Under the pieces are notes generated by a model, which was given only the letters and a program-made list of their open reading frames with translations, was not told where the DNA came from and made no database searches. A DNA stretch of 64,000 nucleotides. Origin: Novosphingobium sp. (GTDB lineage Bacteria > Pseudomonadota > Alphaproteobacteria > Sphingomonadales > Sphingomonadaceae). Positions 49,795-58,445 of the stretch are shown piece after piece. The translations under genes and the position numbers were made by a program. Every line of letters begins with the position of its first letter. Position 1 is the first letter of the stretch. Where the stretch lies: positions 124,001-188,000 of the forward strand of contig JAGHZR010000001.1 in the NCBI GenBank assembly GCA_017745295.1, in the 5' to 3' direction.

Positions 49795-50838
49795 ATGACT
49801 GATGACGTCGTCGGCAAGGCAGCCCCCCGCACGGCTTTGATTACGGGTGCCGCGGGTTTTATTGGGTACTACCTCTGTCGCAGACTGCTGGATGACGGTT
49901 TTCGCGTGATCGGCCTCGACAGCCTCAACGATTACTACGAAGTCGCCCTGAAGGAGCGCCGCCTGGCGATGCTCAGCCAGAACGAGCACTTCCGCTTCAT
50001 CAAGGGCAAGCTGGAAGATCCCGACCGGCTGATGCAGCTTTTCGCCGAAGAGAAGCCGGACATCGTCGTCAACCTCGCCGCGCAGGCGGGCGTGCGCTAC
50101 TCGATCGACAATCCGCGCGCCTATGTCGAGGCGAACCTGATCGGCGTCTTCGAACTGCTGGAAGCCGCGCGCGCCCATCCGCCGCAGCACATGCTGATGG
50201 CGTCAACCTCCTCGGTCTACGGCGCCAATACCGAGATGCCTTATGCGGAGACGCACAAGGTCGACACGCAGATGTCGTTCTATGCCGCAACGAAGAAGGC
50301 CAATGAAGCGATGGCGCATTCCTATGCCCATCTCTACGATCTGCCGATCACGATGTTCCGCTTCTTCACGGTCTACGGACCCTGGGGCCGCCCGGACATG
50401 GCACTGTTCAAGTTCACCAAGAACATCCTCGCGGGCAAGCCGATCGACGTCTACAACCACGGCGACATGAAGCGCGACTTCACCTATGTGGAAGACCTCG
50501 TGCAGGGCATCCGCCTGCTCATCGACAGCGCCCCGGTCCGCCCGGAAAGCGCCGAGGACATTGCCGAGCACGACAGCCTCTCGCCGGTGGCGCCGTGGCG
50601 TGCGGTGAACATCGGCAATTCGGATTCGGTACAGTTGATGGACTTCGTCCGCGCCATCGAGACGGCGACGGGCGTGAAGGCCGAGATCAACATGATGCCG
50701 ATGCAGCCCGGCGATGTACCCGCGACCTGGGCCGATGCTTCGCTGCTCCAGCAGCTTACCGGCTACCGTCCGACGACTTCGGTGAAGGAAGGCGTGGCGA
50801 ACTTCGTGGACTGGTATCGGGAATACTATCAGGTCTGA
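49795..50838 (+). CDS. UDP-glucuronate 4-epimerase-like NAD-dependent epimerase
   Basis: A 347-residue extended SDR. It has the NAD fold LITGAAGFIGYYLCRRLLDD, NLAAQAGVRYSIDNPRAYVE, STSSVYGANTEMPYAET, the active-site Tyr-x3-Lys in FYAATKKANEAMAH, and FRFFTVYGPWGRPDMALFKF with MKRDFTYVEDLVQGIR. The YGPWGRPDMA stretch is typical of the LspL/Cap1J group that interconverts UDP-glucuronate and UDP-galacturonate. With the two Ugd enzymes it supplies uronic acids for the EPS. The ATG at 49795 is used; an in-frame GTG at 49762 lies inside the inverted repeat. A clear terminator follows. Confidence 0.92.
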   Translation: MTDDVVGKAAPRTALITGAAGFIGYYLCRRLLDDGFRVIGLDSLNDYYEVALKERRLAMLSQNEHFRFIKGKLEDPDRLMQLFAEEKPDIVVNLAAQAGVRYSIDNPRAYVEANLIGVFELLEAARAHPPQHMLMASTSSVYGANTEMPYAETHKVDTQMSFYAATKKANEAMAHSYAHLYDLPITMFRFFTVYGPWGRPDMALFKFTKNILAGKPIDVYNHGDMKRDFTYVEDLVQGIRLLIDSAPVRPESAEDIAEHDSLSPVAPWRAVNIGNSDSVQLMDFVRAIETATGVKAEINMMPMQPGDVPATWADASLLQQLTGYRPTTSVKEGVANFVDWYREYYQV

Positions 50839-50862
50839 TCGGTCGGATTTTGGAAGAAACGA

Positions 50863-50893
50863 GGGGCTGCGTCACGGGCGCGGCCCCTTTTTT
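50863..50893 (+). terminator. Intrinsic terminator after the epimerase gene
   Basis: A nine-bp stem, ggggctgcg and cgcggcccc (one G-T pair), with a seven-base loop, followed by six Ts. Confidence 0.9.
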
Positions 50894-50915
50894 ATGCCCT
50901 CACAGAAAACCCATC

Positions 50916-50993
50916 CCCGCTCTTCCTGAGCCTGTCGAAGGATCAGGCGCGGCGCCCTGCCGAGGGGCCTTCGACAAGCTCAGGAAGAGCGGG
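50916..50993. repeat. Palindromic repeat overlapping the acyltransferase 3' end
   Basis: 25-base inverted arms, beginning cccgctcttcctgagcctgt and ending caagctcaggaagagcggg, with a 28-bp spacer. The GAGCCTGTCGAAG core is a widespread dispersed bacterial repeat. From 50943 to 50993 it lies inside the reading frame of the acyltransferase gene. Confidence 0.85.
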
Positions 50994-51950
50994 ATTTCGA
51001 GTGATGGTCTTGTCATCCGCTCGGCGCTTTCGCAATGGTTCGAAGCCCAAAATGCCCGCCATGCCGAGGCGCCGCGATATCTCGTAGAGGAACAGCGGCA
51101 GCACCACCCCCGCCGCCGTCGAGACCAGCACCACCGTCGCGACGTCCTTCAGCCCGAGCCGCGTCAGCACCACGCGCATGCCCGCCGCGAAGATGATATG
51201 GGTGAGGTAGATCGGCATCGTCCGCTCGCCGAGCTTGCGCACGAAAGCGGGGCCGCTCAAGCAGAGGCCGAGGAAACCCGCGCAGGCCACGAAGCCGCAG
51301 AGGTAGGCGGGGACCGTCTCGAAAGGGGTAACCGTGAGCGTATAGGCCACCACTTCCGCCAGCACGAATGCGGCGAGGCAAGCAGCGAGCGGCAGGCCCT
51401 TTTCCAACCAGCGCGTCCCCGCCAGCAGGCCGACGAAGAAGAACGGCGCGTGCTGGACGATCTGGCCGGTCAGCCCTTGCGGCTGCGCCAGCACAACCAC
51501 GGCGATACTCGCCGCCGCGATGGCCGTCGCCGCGAGACGTCCGCGCAGGACCATTGCCGCCGCCTGGAACAGGAACAGCGCGAGCAGGAACCAGAACACG
51601 CTCTTGGGCGGGAACGGGTAGATCAGCACTTCGAAGGGCGAGATCCGCCCCTTGTTCCCCGCACCGGTGACGAGATGGACGCAGCCCTCGACCCAGGCCC
51701 AGAGGCACATCGGCCAGAGCAGGTTCACGGCGCTGCGCGAAAGGCCGCGGCGTAGCGTCTCGGGTGCCTTGAACAGCATGCCGGAGATCAGGAAGAACAC
51801 CGGCATGTGGAAGAGATAGACCGCGCGGTCGATCGTCTCGAACAGGCGCGGCTCGACCAGCCCCTGCCCGTCCAGTCCGCGCCAGACATGGCCGAACACG
51901 ACGAAGACGATGGCCGTACCGCGCGCGGCGTCCAGCCCCTTAATTCTCAT
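50943..51950 (-). CDS. Acyltransferase family 3 (OafA/WecH-like) membrane protein
   Basis: A 335-residue protein with about ten helices. It has the N-terminal RIKGLDAARGTAIVFVVFGH with the catalytic His-containing loop, followed by YLFHMPVFFLISGMLF, both hallmark motifs of membrane acyltransferase 3. It transfers acetyl or other short acyl groups to sugars of the EPS in the inner membrane. The last 17 residues (NPALPELVEGPSAGRRA) and the stop are encoded by a dispersed palindromic repeat and do not belong to the family. The repeat has probably replaced or extended the original C-terminus. It is the last gene of the second EPS gene string. Confidence 0.88.
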   Translation of the reverse strand: MRIKGLDAARGTAIVFVVFGHVWRGLDGQGLVEPRLFETIDRAVYLFHMPVFFLISGMLFKAPETLRRGLSRSAVNLLWPMCLWAWVEGCVHLVTGAGNKGRISPFEVLIYPFPPKSVFWFLLALFLFQAAAMVLRGRLAATAIAAASIAVVVLAQPQGLTGQIVQHAPFFFVGLLAGTRWLEKGLPLAACLAAFVLAEVVAYTLTVTPFETVPAYLCGFVACAGFLGLCLSGPAFVRKLGERTMPIYLTHIIFAAGMRVVLTRLGLKDVATVVLVSTAAGVVLPLFLYEISRRLGMAGILGFEPLRKRRADDKTITRNPALPELVEGPSAGRRA

Positions 51951-51968
51951 GGGTTCCTCGCTGCTTCA

Positions 51969-53315
51969 TCAGAGTGTTCGCGGCTGCCAGCTGTTCGGCT
52001 TGGGGAGCATGCGGATCGCCTTGCGCCCCGTCTGCCGCGCGGTGTTCGCCAGCGCCGGATAGGCGCCGAGCGAGGCGGCAAGGCCGATCAGCACCAGCGG
52101 CGCGGCGCCCTGGCAGTTGATCGTCGCCGAAAGGATCGCGATCACGAAGCCGATGTGGCGGTCGGGCCGGGGAATGCGCACGAGCCTGCGGATCAGTTCC
52201 ACCCCCATCAGCACCCCGAACAGGCCGAACTGGTAGAGGATGTAGAGGAACAGGTTGTCCACCGCGCTGAACGGCGAGACATAGACCCCGGTGTAGAACG
52301 CCGCCGGGCCGACCGAGCCGAAACCGTGGCCGAGCAGCGCGGTAGCGGGGCCGCCGTCCACGATCATGTCCCAGACTCCCGGCCAGGTGACGTGGAGGCG
52401 CACGACGGTGCTGCTCATCCCCACGGAAATTTCGCCGACGCCGTCGATCGCCAGCAGCCACAGCCCGGCGAGCGCGGGCAGGAAGAAGCAGATCGAGAGC
52501 AGCGCGCCCAGCGACTTGCGGCCCGGCCCGAGGTTCTGGAACCAGTGCCAGGGCCAGAAGTCGACCAGCATGGCCACGGCCAGCGCGATCAGGTTGGTGC
52601 GCGAGGTCGTGGTGTTCAGCGCCCAGAGCGTCGCCACGTAGATCAGCAGGCGCACTTGCCAGTTGCGGGCCTGTCGCAGCACGATGAGCGCCAGCAGCAG
52701 CAGGATACTGGCCGAGGCGCTGCTGGCGGCGCCGAGACCGGCGATGCGCTCCTGCCCGTGAATCCACCACTCGCGGCCCGCCTCGCGCTCGACGCCGAAC
52801 TGCGAGACCGAATAGCCGGTCCAGGGCATCGTCATGCGGGTATCGGCGGCGACCCCGGCGATGCCCATGACCAGCAGCACGAGGCAGACCGTGCGCCACC
52901 ATTTCGCATTGATATAGCCCGGCGGCAGCATGAGCACGGCGATCACCGGGCAGAGCAGCTTGAAGCCGGAGAACACCGCGACCGGGTTTTGATAGACGAC
53001 CACGCCGACCGCCATCTGCACGCCGGTCGCGGCGAAGAGCCAGATCAGCGGGGTCGGCAGGCGCAGCGTCACGGCGGCGAGCAGCAGCCGCATCAGGACG
53101 ACCGCGATCACTGCGAGATCGGGAACGAACCAGAGCGGGCCAAGCCCGAAACGGTCGAAGTAATAGCGCGCCGCCCCGCCGAAGACCTCGCGCGCCATGA
53201 TCAGCAGCACGGCGCCGCCGGTCAGCACGGTCAGGAGCGCGGCGAAGCTGCGCTTGTCGGACCCTCGCGGAACGGGTCCCGGTGGAGCGGGTCTTGGCAG
53301 GGCGTCCGCCTTCAT
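51969..53315 (-). CDS. Putative EPS polymerase (Wzy-like) membrane protein
   Basis: A 448-residue protein with about ten to twelve helices and two larger loops. It has SVSQFGVEREAGREWWIHGQ and LNTTTSRTNLIALAVAMLVD, followed by LLGHGFGSVGPAAFYTGVYV and SPFSAVDNLFLYILYQFGLF. The pattern of helices, the long periplasmic loop and the GHGFGS-x-DN-type motif resemble O-antigen/EPS polymerases of the Wzy type. It overlaps the flippase gene by 4 bp (ATGA), and a GGAG ribosome site lies six bases before its ATG, inside that gene. It is a second polymerase candidate beside 44556-46121. Which one polymerises cannot be decided here. Confidence 0.75.
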   Translation of the reverse strand: MKADALPRPAPPGPVPRGSDKRSFAALLTVLTGGAVLLIMAREVFGGAARYYFDRFGLGPLWFVPDLAVIAVVLMRLLLAAVTLRLPTPLIWLFAATGVQMAVGVVVYQNPVAVFSGFKLLCPVIAVLMLPPGYINAKWWRTVCLVLLVMGIAGVAADTRMTMPWTGYSVSQFGVEREAGREWWIHGQERIAGLGAASSASASILLLLALIVLRQARNWQVRLLIYVATLWALNTTTSRTNLIALAVAMLVDFWPWHWFQNLGPGRKSLGALLSICFFLPALAGLWLLAIDGVGEISVGMSSTVVRLHVTWPGVWDMIVDGGPATALLGHGFGSVGPAAFYTGVYVSPFSAVDNLFLYILYQFGLFGVLMGVELIRRLVRIPRPDRHIGFVIAILSATINCQGAAPLVLIGLAASLGAYPALANTARQTGRKAIRMLPKPNSWQPRTL

Positions 53316-54781
53316 GCCGCGCTCCAGCTCTGACTGTTGCGCATGATCCAGCCGCGACCGCGCCAGATCACCAGGCAGTAGACGACCCCTGCTGCGCCGA
53401 GCAGGCCGAGGCAGGCGACCGGCTCGCTGAAGCCCCGGAGCGGCACCAGCGCCGCGCCGAGCGCCAGCGAAAGCACGACCACGAAAAGCGAGGCGCGCGT
53501 CAGCAGCGGCGTGCGGACATGGCGGCTCACCACCAGATAGAACAGCGCGAAGCTGCCGATCTGCGAGATGGCGATGCCGATGGCCATGCCGGTAAGGCCC
53601 GCCAGCTTCACGCCGATGATCCCGCTCGGCACCAGCAGCGCCAGATTGACGGCGGGCGAGATGATCAGCAGCTTTGTCTTCTTGACGAGTTGCAGCGCGA
53701 CCGAGAGGTGGAAGGTCGTCAGCGCCTTCAGGATCGCCGCGATCGCCACATAGGGCAGCAGCATCGCCACGGTGTCGCGGAACGAGGGGCCGACGAAAAG
53801 CCGCGCCACGCCGGGCGAGAGCGCCGCCAGGATTGCCGCCGCCGGGGCGCCGATCATCAGGTAGACGATGAAGTTCTCGGCCAGGATCTTCTCGCCCGCC
53901 TCGCGCCCGTCCTTCTCGAAGGCGCGGACGATGGCGGGATAGGCCGAGAGGTTGACCGCCAGCATCAGGAAGATGACGGTCTTCTGCATGAGGTCCACCG
54001 AGACCGAATATTGCCCGACCGCCGCCTTGCCGAGCGTGGAGGAGACGATGTAGCGGTCCGCCACGGCGCTGGCATAGCCGAGGCCGGAACTGACGATCAA
54101 CGGCGCGCCGTAGCGCATGATTTCCTTGAGATCGGCGCGGCGGGCGCGGAAGGGCCGCAGTTCCCGCCAGGCGGCGTCGGTTACGTTGCCGAGCACCGCG
54201 CAGCCGATCTGCGCACCGAGGATGCCCAGAGCCACACCCAGCGCGCCCATGTCGAAGAACCACACGAGCACCGCGCCCACTGCCAGCGAGAGCGAGGAGC
54301 GCAGCGTCATCATCGCGAAGAAGCGCCAGCTCAGCAGGCGCAGGCGCGCGGTGACGGTGCTGATCGCGAAGAGCATTTCCGAGAACAGCCAGAGCCACAT
54401 GGCCGGCCACCAGTCCGGCGCGACACCCAGGAAATGGATCTGGAACGCACGAAGCGACAGCGCCACCGGCAGCAGCAGCAGGATCAGCCCGAGGCCGACC
54501 ATCGAAAGCGCATTGGCGATGTCCGGATTGAGCTGGTGCTCGGCGGAGGGATCGTAGAGCAGGCGTGAGGCGGTGAGGCGCAGCCACTCGAAGATCGCGG
54601 CATTGAGGAACAGCACCGTCGCCGAGACGAGCGCGTAAGTCCCGAACTCGGCTGGGCTGAGCAGGTGCGTCCAGACGATCAGCGAGAGGAAGTTCAGCCC
54701 GCTGGAAATGCCGAGCGCCGCCGTGGTGATCGCGCCTTTGGAAAGTTTCATGCGCCCCAATTTCATGAGCCGGGCCTTCAT
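53312..54781 (-). CDS. Lipid-linked oligosaccharide flippase (Wzx / polysaccharide transporter family)
   Basis: A 489-residue protein with about 12-14 helices in the MATE/MOP-type layout. It has SSGLNFLSLIVWTHLLSPAE, EFGTYALVSATVLFLNAAIF, APLIVSSGLGYASAVADRYI and SSTLGKAAVGQYSVSVDLMQ, the last two being the loop and helix characteristic of polysaccharide biosynthesis proteins. It flips undecaprenyl-linked repeat units to the periplasm for polymerisation. It overlaps genes on both sides by 4 bp (ATGA with the hexapeptide acyltransferase, ATGA with the polymerase), so translation is coupled. Met codons at positions 1, 6 and 11 are all possible starts. Confidence 0.88.
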   Translation of the reverse strand: MKARLMKLGRMKLSKGAITTAALGISSGLNFLSLIVWTHLLSPAEFGTYALVSATVLFLNAAIFEWLRLTASRLLYDPSAEHQLNPDIANALSMVGLGLILLLLPVALSLRAFQIHFLGVAPDWWPAMWLWLFSEMLFAISTVTARLRLLSWRFFAMMTLRSSLSLAVGAVLVWFFDMGALGVALGILGAQIGCAVLGNVTDAAWRELRPFRARRADLKEIMRYGAPLIVSSGLGYASAVADRYIVSSTLGKAAVGQYSVSVDLMQKTVIFLMLAVNLSAYPAIVRAFEKDGREAGEKILAENFIVYLMIGAPAAAILAALSPGVARLFVGPSFRDTVAMLLPYVAIAAILKALTTFHLSVALQLVKKTKLLIISPAVNLALLVPSGIIGVKLAGLTGMAIGIAISQIGSFALFYLVVSRHVRTPLLTRASLFVVVLSLALGAALVPLRGFSEPVACLGLLGAAGVVYCLVIWRGRGWIMRNSQSWSAA

Positions 54782-55260
54782 GCAGCCGAGAGGTCCTTGC
54801 GCTTCGGCGTCACGATCCGGGCCGGGGCGCCGACCGAGGTGGCGCCTTCCGGCACGTCGCTGAGGACCACGGAATTGGCGCCGATCCGGCTCCCCCGGCC
54901 GATGCGCAGCGGCCCGACGACCACGGCCCCGGCATAGATCACCGCATCCGCGCCGATCACCGGATAGCCTTCCCCGCGCCCCGATTGGCCAAGCGTGACG
55001 TTCTGGTAGATCGTGGCGTTCTCGCCGATCTCGACATTGTGGCCGATCACGATGCCCACCGGATGGGGCAGGTTGATCCAGCCCGCCGGGCGCGAGAGCG
55101 GGGAGATGTGGCAGGCGTAGCGCCAGTGGATGTAGCGCCGGATCATGGTCGCCAGTGCCCGGCTCGCACCGCCGCGCGCGTGCAGGCGGCACATGCGCTG
55201 CCACAGCGCGACGAGGCTCGCGCCTTCCATCGCGCGCGGGGCGTTATCCTTGGGGCTCAT
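54778..55260 (-). CDS. Serine acetyltransferase-like hexapeptide acyltransferase, copy 1
   Basis: A 160-residue left-handed beta-helix protein. It has INLPHPVGIVIGHNVEIGEN, NATIYQNVTLGQSGRGEGYP, VIGADAVIYAGAVVVGPLRI and GANSVVLSDVPEGATSVGAPA. These resemble the CysE-type/PglD-like O-acetyltransferases found in polysaccharide loci, where they add acetyl groups to sugars. It overlaps its tandem neighbour at 55257-55790 and the flippase gene by 4 bp. Its sequence is similar to the neighbour, so the pair arose by duplication. The specific acceptor is unknown. Confidence 0.85.
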   Translation of the reverse strand: MSPKDNAPRAMEGASLVALWQRMCRLHARGGASRALATMIRRYIHWRYACHISPLSRPAGWINLPHPVGIVIGHNVEIGENATIYQNVTLGQSGRGEGYPVIGADAVIYAGAVVVGPLRIGRGSRIGANSVVLSDVPEGATSVGAPARIVTPKRKDLSAA

Positions 55261-55790
55261 CGCACGGCCTCCACGCGCGGCGGCAGGACACGCGCGGGCA
55301 CGCCCACGGCGATATGCCCGGCGGGAACCGAAGTCTTGACCACGGCATTGGCGCCGATCACCGCGCCCGCGCCGATCTCGATATCGCCGATCACCGTGGC
55401 GCCCGCGAAGATCGTCGCCCCGGCACCGATGCGTGGGCAGCGCCCGGCTGTGCCGTCCTGGCCGATGGTGACATTCTGGTAGATCGTTACGCCGTCCGCG
55501 ATCACGGCATTGTCACCGATCACCACGCCCACGGGGTGCGGCAGATAGACCGCCTCGCCCACTTTGGTCGTCGGCGCGATGTAGCAGCCATAGGCGCGGC
55601 GGATATGTCCCCGGATCGCCCGCGCGAGCAGGCGCCCCGCCGGGCCCGAGGCCCAGAGCGCGCTCATCCGCTGCCAGGCGCGCAGCACGCCGTTGCTGGG
55701 GCTCATCCGTCCCACCGGCAGGCGTGTCGGCACGGAAGGAAGCGGCGGCGCTTCCCCGAAGGTCACGGCCATTTCGCGCTCAGGCCGCAT
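55257..55790 (-). CDS. Serine acetyltransferase-like hexapeptide acyltransferase, copy 2
   Basis: A 177-residue paralog of the next gene. It has VYLPHPVGVVIGDNAVIADG, VTIYQNVTIGQDGTAGRCPR, IGAGATIFAGATVIGDIEIG and GANAVVKTSVPAGHIAVGVP. The shared YLPHPVGxVIGxNxxI and IYQNVTxGQ blocks show that the two genes are tandem duplicates. It probably O-acetylates the polymer or precursor. The ATG at 55790 overlaps the upstream glycosyltransferase end by 11 bp. The ATG at 55772 (MAVTFGE), which clears that gene, is an alternative start. Confidence 0.85.
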   Translation of the reverse strand: MRPEREMAVTFGEAPPLPSVPTRLPVGRMSPSNGVLRAWQRMSALWASGPAGRLLARAIRGHIRRAYGCYIAPTTKVGEAVYLPHPVGVVIGDNAVIADGVTIYQNVTIGQDGTAGRCPRIGAGATIFAGATVIGDIEIGAGAVIGANAVVKTSVPAGHIAVGVPARVLPPRVEAVR

Positions 55791-57072
55791 CGAACAGCTT
55801 CTCCAGATGGCTCTCGTAGCGATCGATCACCGCGCCCGAAGTGAACACCGCGCCCATGTCGAGTGCGCCCGCGCTGTAATGCGCGTAAGTCTCGGCCGGG
55901 AGCGTGCGGAAATGCTGGATCTTCTCGGCCAGTTCGGCTGCGTCCTCGCCCTCGTAAAGCTCGCCGGTCTCGCCGGGCGTCACGACTTCGGGATTGCCGC
56001 CCACCCGCGAGGCCACGACCGGCAGCGCGAAGCCATAGGCCTCGTAGATCACGCGGGGCAGCGGCTCGTTGTAGACCGAAGGGCAGACCACCACGTCGAC
56101 CGCGCCGTAGAAGTCTTCCGCCACCTGCCAGCCCAGGAATTTCACGCGCGGATCGCCTGCCGCCTGCGCCTTCAGCCCCTCGACGTAGCTAGGTTCGCCG
56201 TCACCCGCGATCACCAGCGACCAGGGACGACCGCCCTGCGGTAGCTGGCGGACGGCCTCGATCAGCTTCTCCACGCCCTTGGTCGGGGCGAGGCGGCCGA
56301 TATAGCCGAAGACCATCGGCGCGCCATCGGCCAGCGCCCGTGCCTCGGGCACCAGCGGACGGTCGTTGACGTTCCACTGCACCGCGCAGGGCTTGTCGTT
56401 CCCGAAGGCGCCGTAGCGGCGGTGAGTCTCGGCCACGAAGGCGCTGTTGGACAGGAACATGTCGACATTGCGCGTCTGGCGGCGGTTGACACCGGCCACC
56501 ACCTTGCAGCCCGAACAGAGCGAGGTGCAGTTCTCGCCCGCACGGTACATGCCGGAGCGGCTGCAGATCAGGTAATAGTCGCGCATCGTGTGGATCAGCC
56601 GCGCGCCGCTGCGCTTGGCCTCGCGCAGGATCGCGGTGGAGAAGCCGTCGATGATGCTGGTGTTGACCACGTCCGGGCGGATCACGTCGAGCATCTGCCG
56701 CACGTCGCGCGCGGCGCGGAAGTTCCAGAGGTCCAGCGTGTGCCACACCGCCTTCATCGCAGGTGAGCGGCGGCGCTTGTCGTAAGGCCAGTAGATGTTG
56801 CGGATCGGCAAGACGTGGAGCGTCGGCTTGCCCGGCCCGGTCACTCCGGCTTCCATGCCCGCGCGCAAGGTCGCGGCTTCCTCGCCGCGCGGGGCGAGGC
56901 GCAGGATGTGCACGTCATGGCCGCGCTCGACGAGGCCCTCGGCCAGGGTCTGCACGGACTTGGCGCCGCCACCCACCTGATCGGGCCGGTAGGAGCGGAT
57001 GATGAAGAGAATTCGTCGGGACGTCATGGACGTGCTGTCTCCGTTGCGAGGTGCAGTGCTCATATCGCTCAT
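55780..57072 (-). CDS. Glycosyltransferase family 4 protein
   Basis: A 430-residue GT-B enzyme. It has the N-terminal ILFIIRSYRPDQVGGGAKSV, then MRDYYLICSRSGMYR with a four-Cys cluster (ENCTSLCSGCK), SNSAFVAETHRRYGAF, and the donor half FGYIGRLAPTKGVEKLIEAV, VKFLGWQVAEDFYGAVDVVV, PSVYNEPLPRVIYEAYGFAL. The GTSLCSGCK segment is found in many EPS glycosyltransferases of this type. It transfers a sugar to the growing repeat unit. The ATG at 57072 overlaps the stop of the upstream glycoside hydrolase gene by 4 bp. Confidence 0.9.
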   Translation of the reverse strand: MSDMSTAPRNGDSTSMTSRRILFIIRSYRPDQVGGGAKSVQTLAEGLVERGHDVHILRLAPRGEEAATLRAGMEAGVTGPGKPTLHVLPIRNIYWPYDKRRRSPAMKAVWHTLDLWNFRAARDVRQMLDVIRPDVVNTSIIDGFSTAILREAKRSGARLIHTMRDYYLICSRSGMYRAGENCTSLCSGCKVVAGVNRRQTRNVDMFLSNSAFVAETHRRYGAFGNDKPCAVQWNVNDRPLVPEARALADGAPMVFGYIGRLAPTKGVEKLIEAVRQLPQGGRPWSLVIAGDGEPSYVEGLKAQAAGDPRVKFLGWQVAEDFYGAVDVVVCPSVYNEPLPRVIYEAYGFALPVVASRVGGNPEVVTPGETGELYEGEDAAELAEKIQHFRTLPAETYAHYSAGALDMGAVFTSGAVIDRYESHLEKLFDAA

Positions 57073-58445
57073 GGGTTCTGCGGGCAGTTCAGCGCCGGGC
57101 GCGCGCCGCTGGAGGCGGGGCGCAGGCGCAAGTAGACGGGGGCATTGCTCAGCCGCTGCTCGCCGGTGGGAAGAAGCTTGCCGGTCATGTCCACAAGACC
57201 CGCGAGCTTCCAGCCGGAGGGCACCAGCTTCGCCGGTTCCAGCAGGGCCGCGCCCGCCTTCGCCCAGACCAGCGCCTCCGCCCCGCTGCCGCCCGAGAAG
57301 ATCGCGCCTTCCACGCCGGCGCGCTGGACCGGGCAAGCATAGCGCATCGCGCCGAGTTCCTTCAGCAGCGTCTGTAAGGCGAAATAGGCGGGCTTGGGCG
57401 TGCCATTCGGCAGCAGCAGGCCGAAATGATGCTGGTCGTAGTCGGGATCGCTGCCCGCGTCCTTCCACGAATACCAGATATTCGGCGCCACATCGGCGGC
57501 CAGTGCCGAGACCAGCGTGCGCACGAGGTAGCGCGCCTGCGCCTGATCGTCGACGCGGCCGACAACCGGGCGGCCCCATTCGGAATTGGCGATCCGGGGC
57601 GCCGAGACTTGCCCGCCCGCCGCGATCCGGCGGCGCAGGCCGTCCCAGAGCGCCGCGTCGCGGGTGACATCGCCGGTCATCTGATAGGGATGGACGCTGA
57701 TCCGGCTGAAGCAGGTCACGGCCTTCGATCCGGCCAGAGCCGAAAGAAAGGCGCCGTCCACCCATTTGGCGGCGGCGGGGCCATAGACTTCGGCGGAACC
57801 GTCGGCGCCGCGAATGGCCTGACAGGCGGCGAGCGCCATGCGGCCATAGGCGGCGGCATCCGGCTTCGGCGGCCAGAACCGGGGATGGTCCGGCTCGTTC
57901 CAGACTTCCCAGATCGGATCGTAGGCCGCGAAAGCCCTGGCGGCGGCGGCGGCCCAGTCACTGTAGGCCTCGATCTGGTCCGGGGCGACCGGCGGCGAGG
58001 TGCGCCGCTCGTCACGCCCGCGCCACTGGATCTTGGTGAAGGGCGTGTGCACCGGGTTGCCGTAGTCGAGAATGAACAGCGGGCGCATCCCGCGCGCATG
58101 GACCGCGCGCGCGAATTCCAGATAGGCGCCGAAATCGTAAGTGCCGGGCTTGCGCTCGGTCCCGGCCCAGCTGAAATCGCTGCGCACATAGCGCAGCCCC
58201 AGCGCCGCCACGCGGTCGAGATCGGCGGGGGTCAGATTGTTGCCCGCAATGCCCACCACTTGCCCGACAGGCGCGGAGACATGGCGCTCGGAACGGACGG
58301 CGGCAGGCTGGAGCAGCAGGGCAGCGGCCAGTAAGGCACCGGGGCTGAGCAGCAGCACCCCCGCCAGCACGCCGTTGCGCAGGCGCGCGCGCCGGGCGCG
58401 GCGCCGTGCCGAACCGAGGCCACCGCTATCCTGCCACCAGCGCAT
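57069..58445 (-). CDS. Putative glycoside hydrolase (GH39/PslG-like), membrane-anchored or secreted
   Basis: A 458-residue protein. An N-terminal basic segment plus hydrophobic helix (GVLAGVLLLSPGALLAAALL, about 26-45) anchors or exports it. The barrel carries LGLRYVRSDFSWAGTERKPG, acid/base Glu184 in WEVWNEPDHPRFW and nucleophile Glu289 in IANSEWGRPV, as in clan A hydrolases such as GH39 and PslG. In EPS loci such enzymes trim the polymer in the periplasm and prevent accumulation. It overlaps the GT4 genes on both sides. The ATG at 58445 is used. A GTG one codon upstream (58448) overlaps the previous stop and is equally possible. Confidence 0.83.
   Translation of the reverse strand: MRWWQDSGGLGSARRRARRARLRNGVLAGVLLLSPGALLAAALLLQPAAVRSERHVSAPVGQVVGIAGNNLTPADLDRVAALGLRYVRSDFSWAGTERKPGTYDFGAYLEFARAVHARGMRPLFILDYGNPVHTPFTKIQWRGRDERRTSPPVAPDQIEAYSDWAAAAARAFAAYDPIWEVWNEPDHPRFWPPKPDAAAYGRMALAACQAIRGADGSAEVYGPAAAKWVDGAFLSALAGSKAVTCFSRISVHPYQMTGDVTRDAALWDGLRRRIAAGGQVSAPRIANSEWGRPVVGRVDDQAQARYLVRTLVSALAADVAPNIWYSWKDAGSDPDYDQHHFGLLLPNGTPKPAYFALQTLLKELGAMRYACPVQRAGVEGAIFSGGSGAEALVWAKAGAALLEPAKLVPSGWKLAGLVDMTGKLLPTGEQRLSNAPVYLRLRPASSGARPALNCPQNP

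Noticed and set aside
51807..54568. Long plus-strand frames across the polymerase and flippase genes
   Set aside because: The minus-strand genes have clear helices and chained overlaps. The plus-strand text is charged and repetitive without family features.
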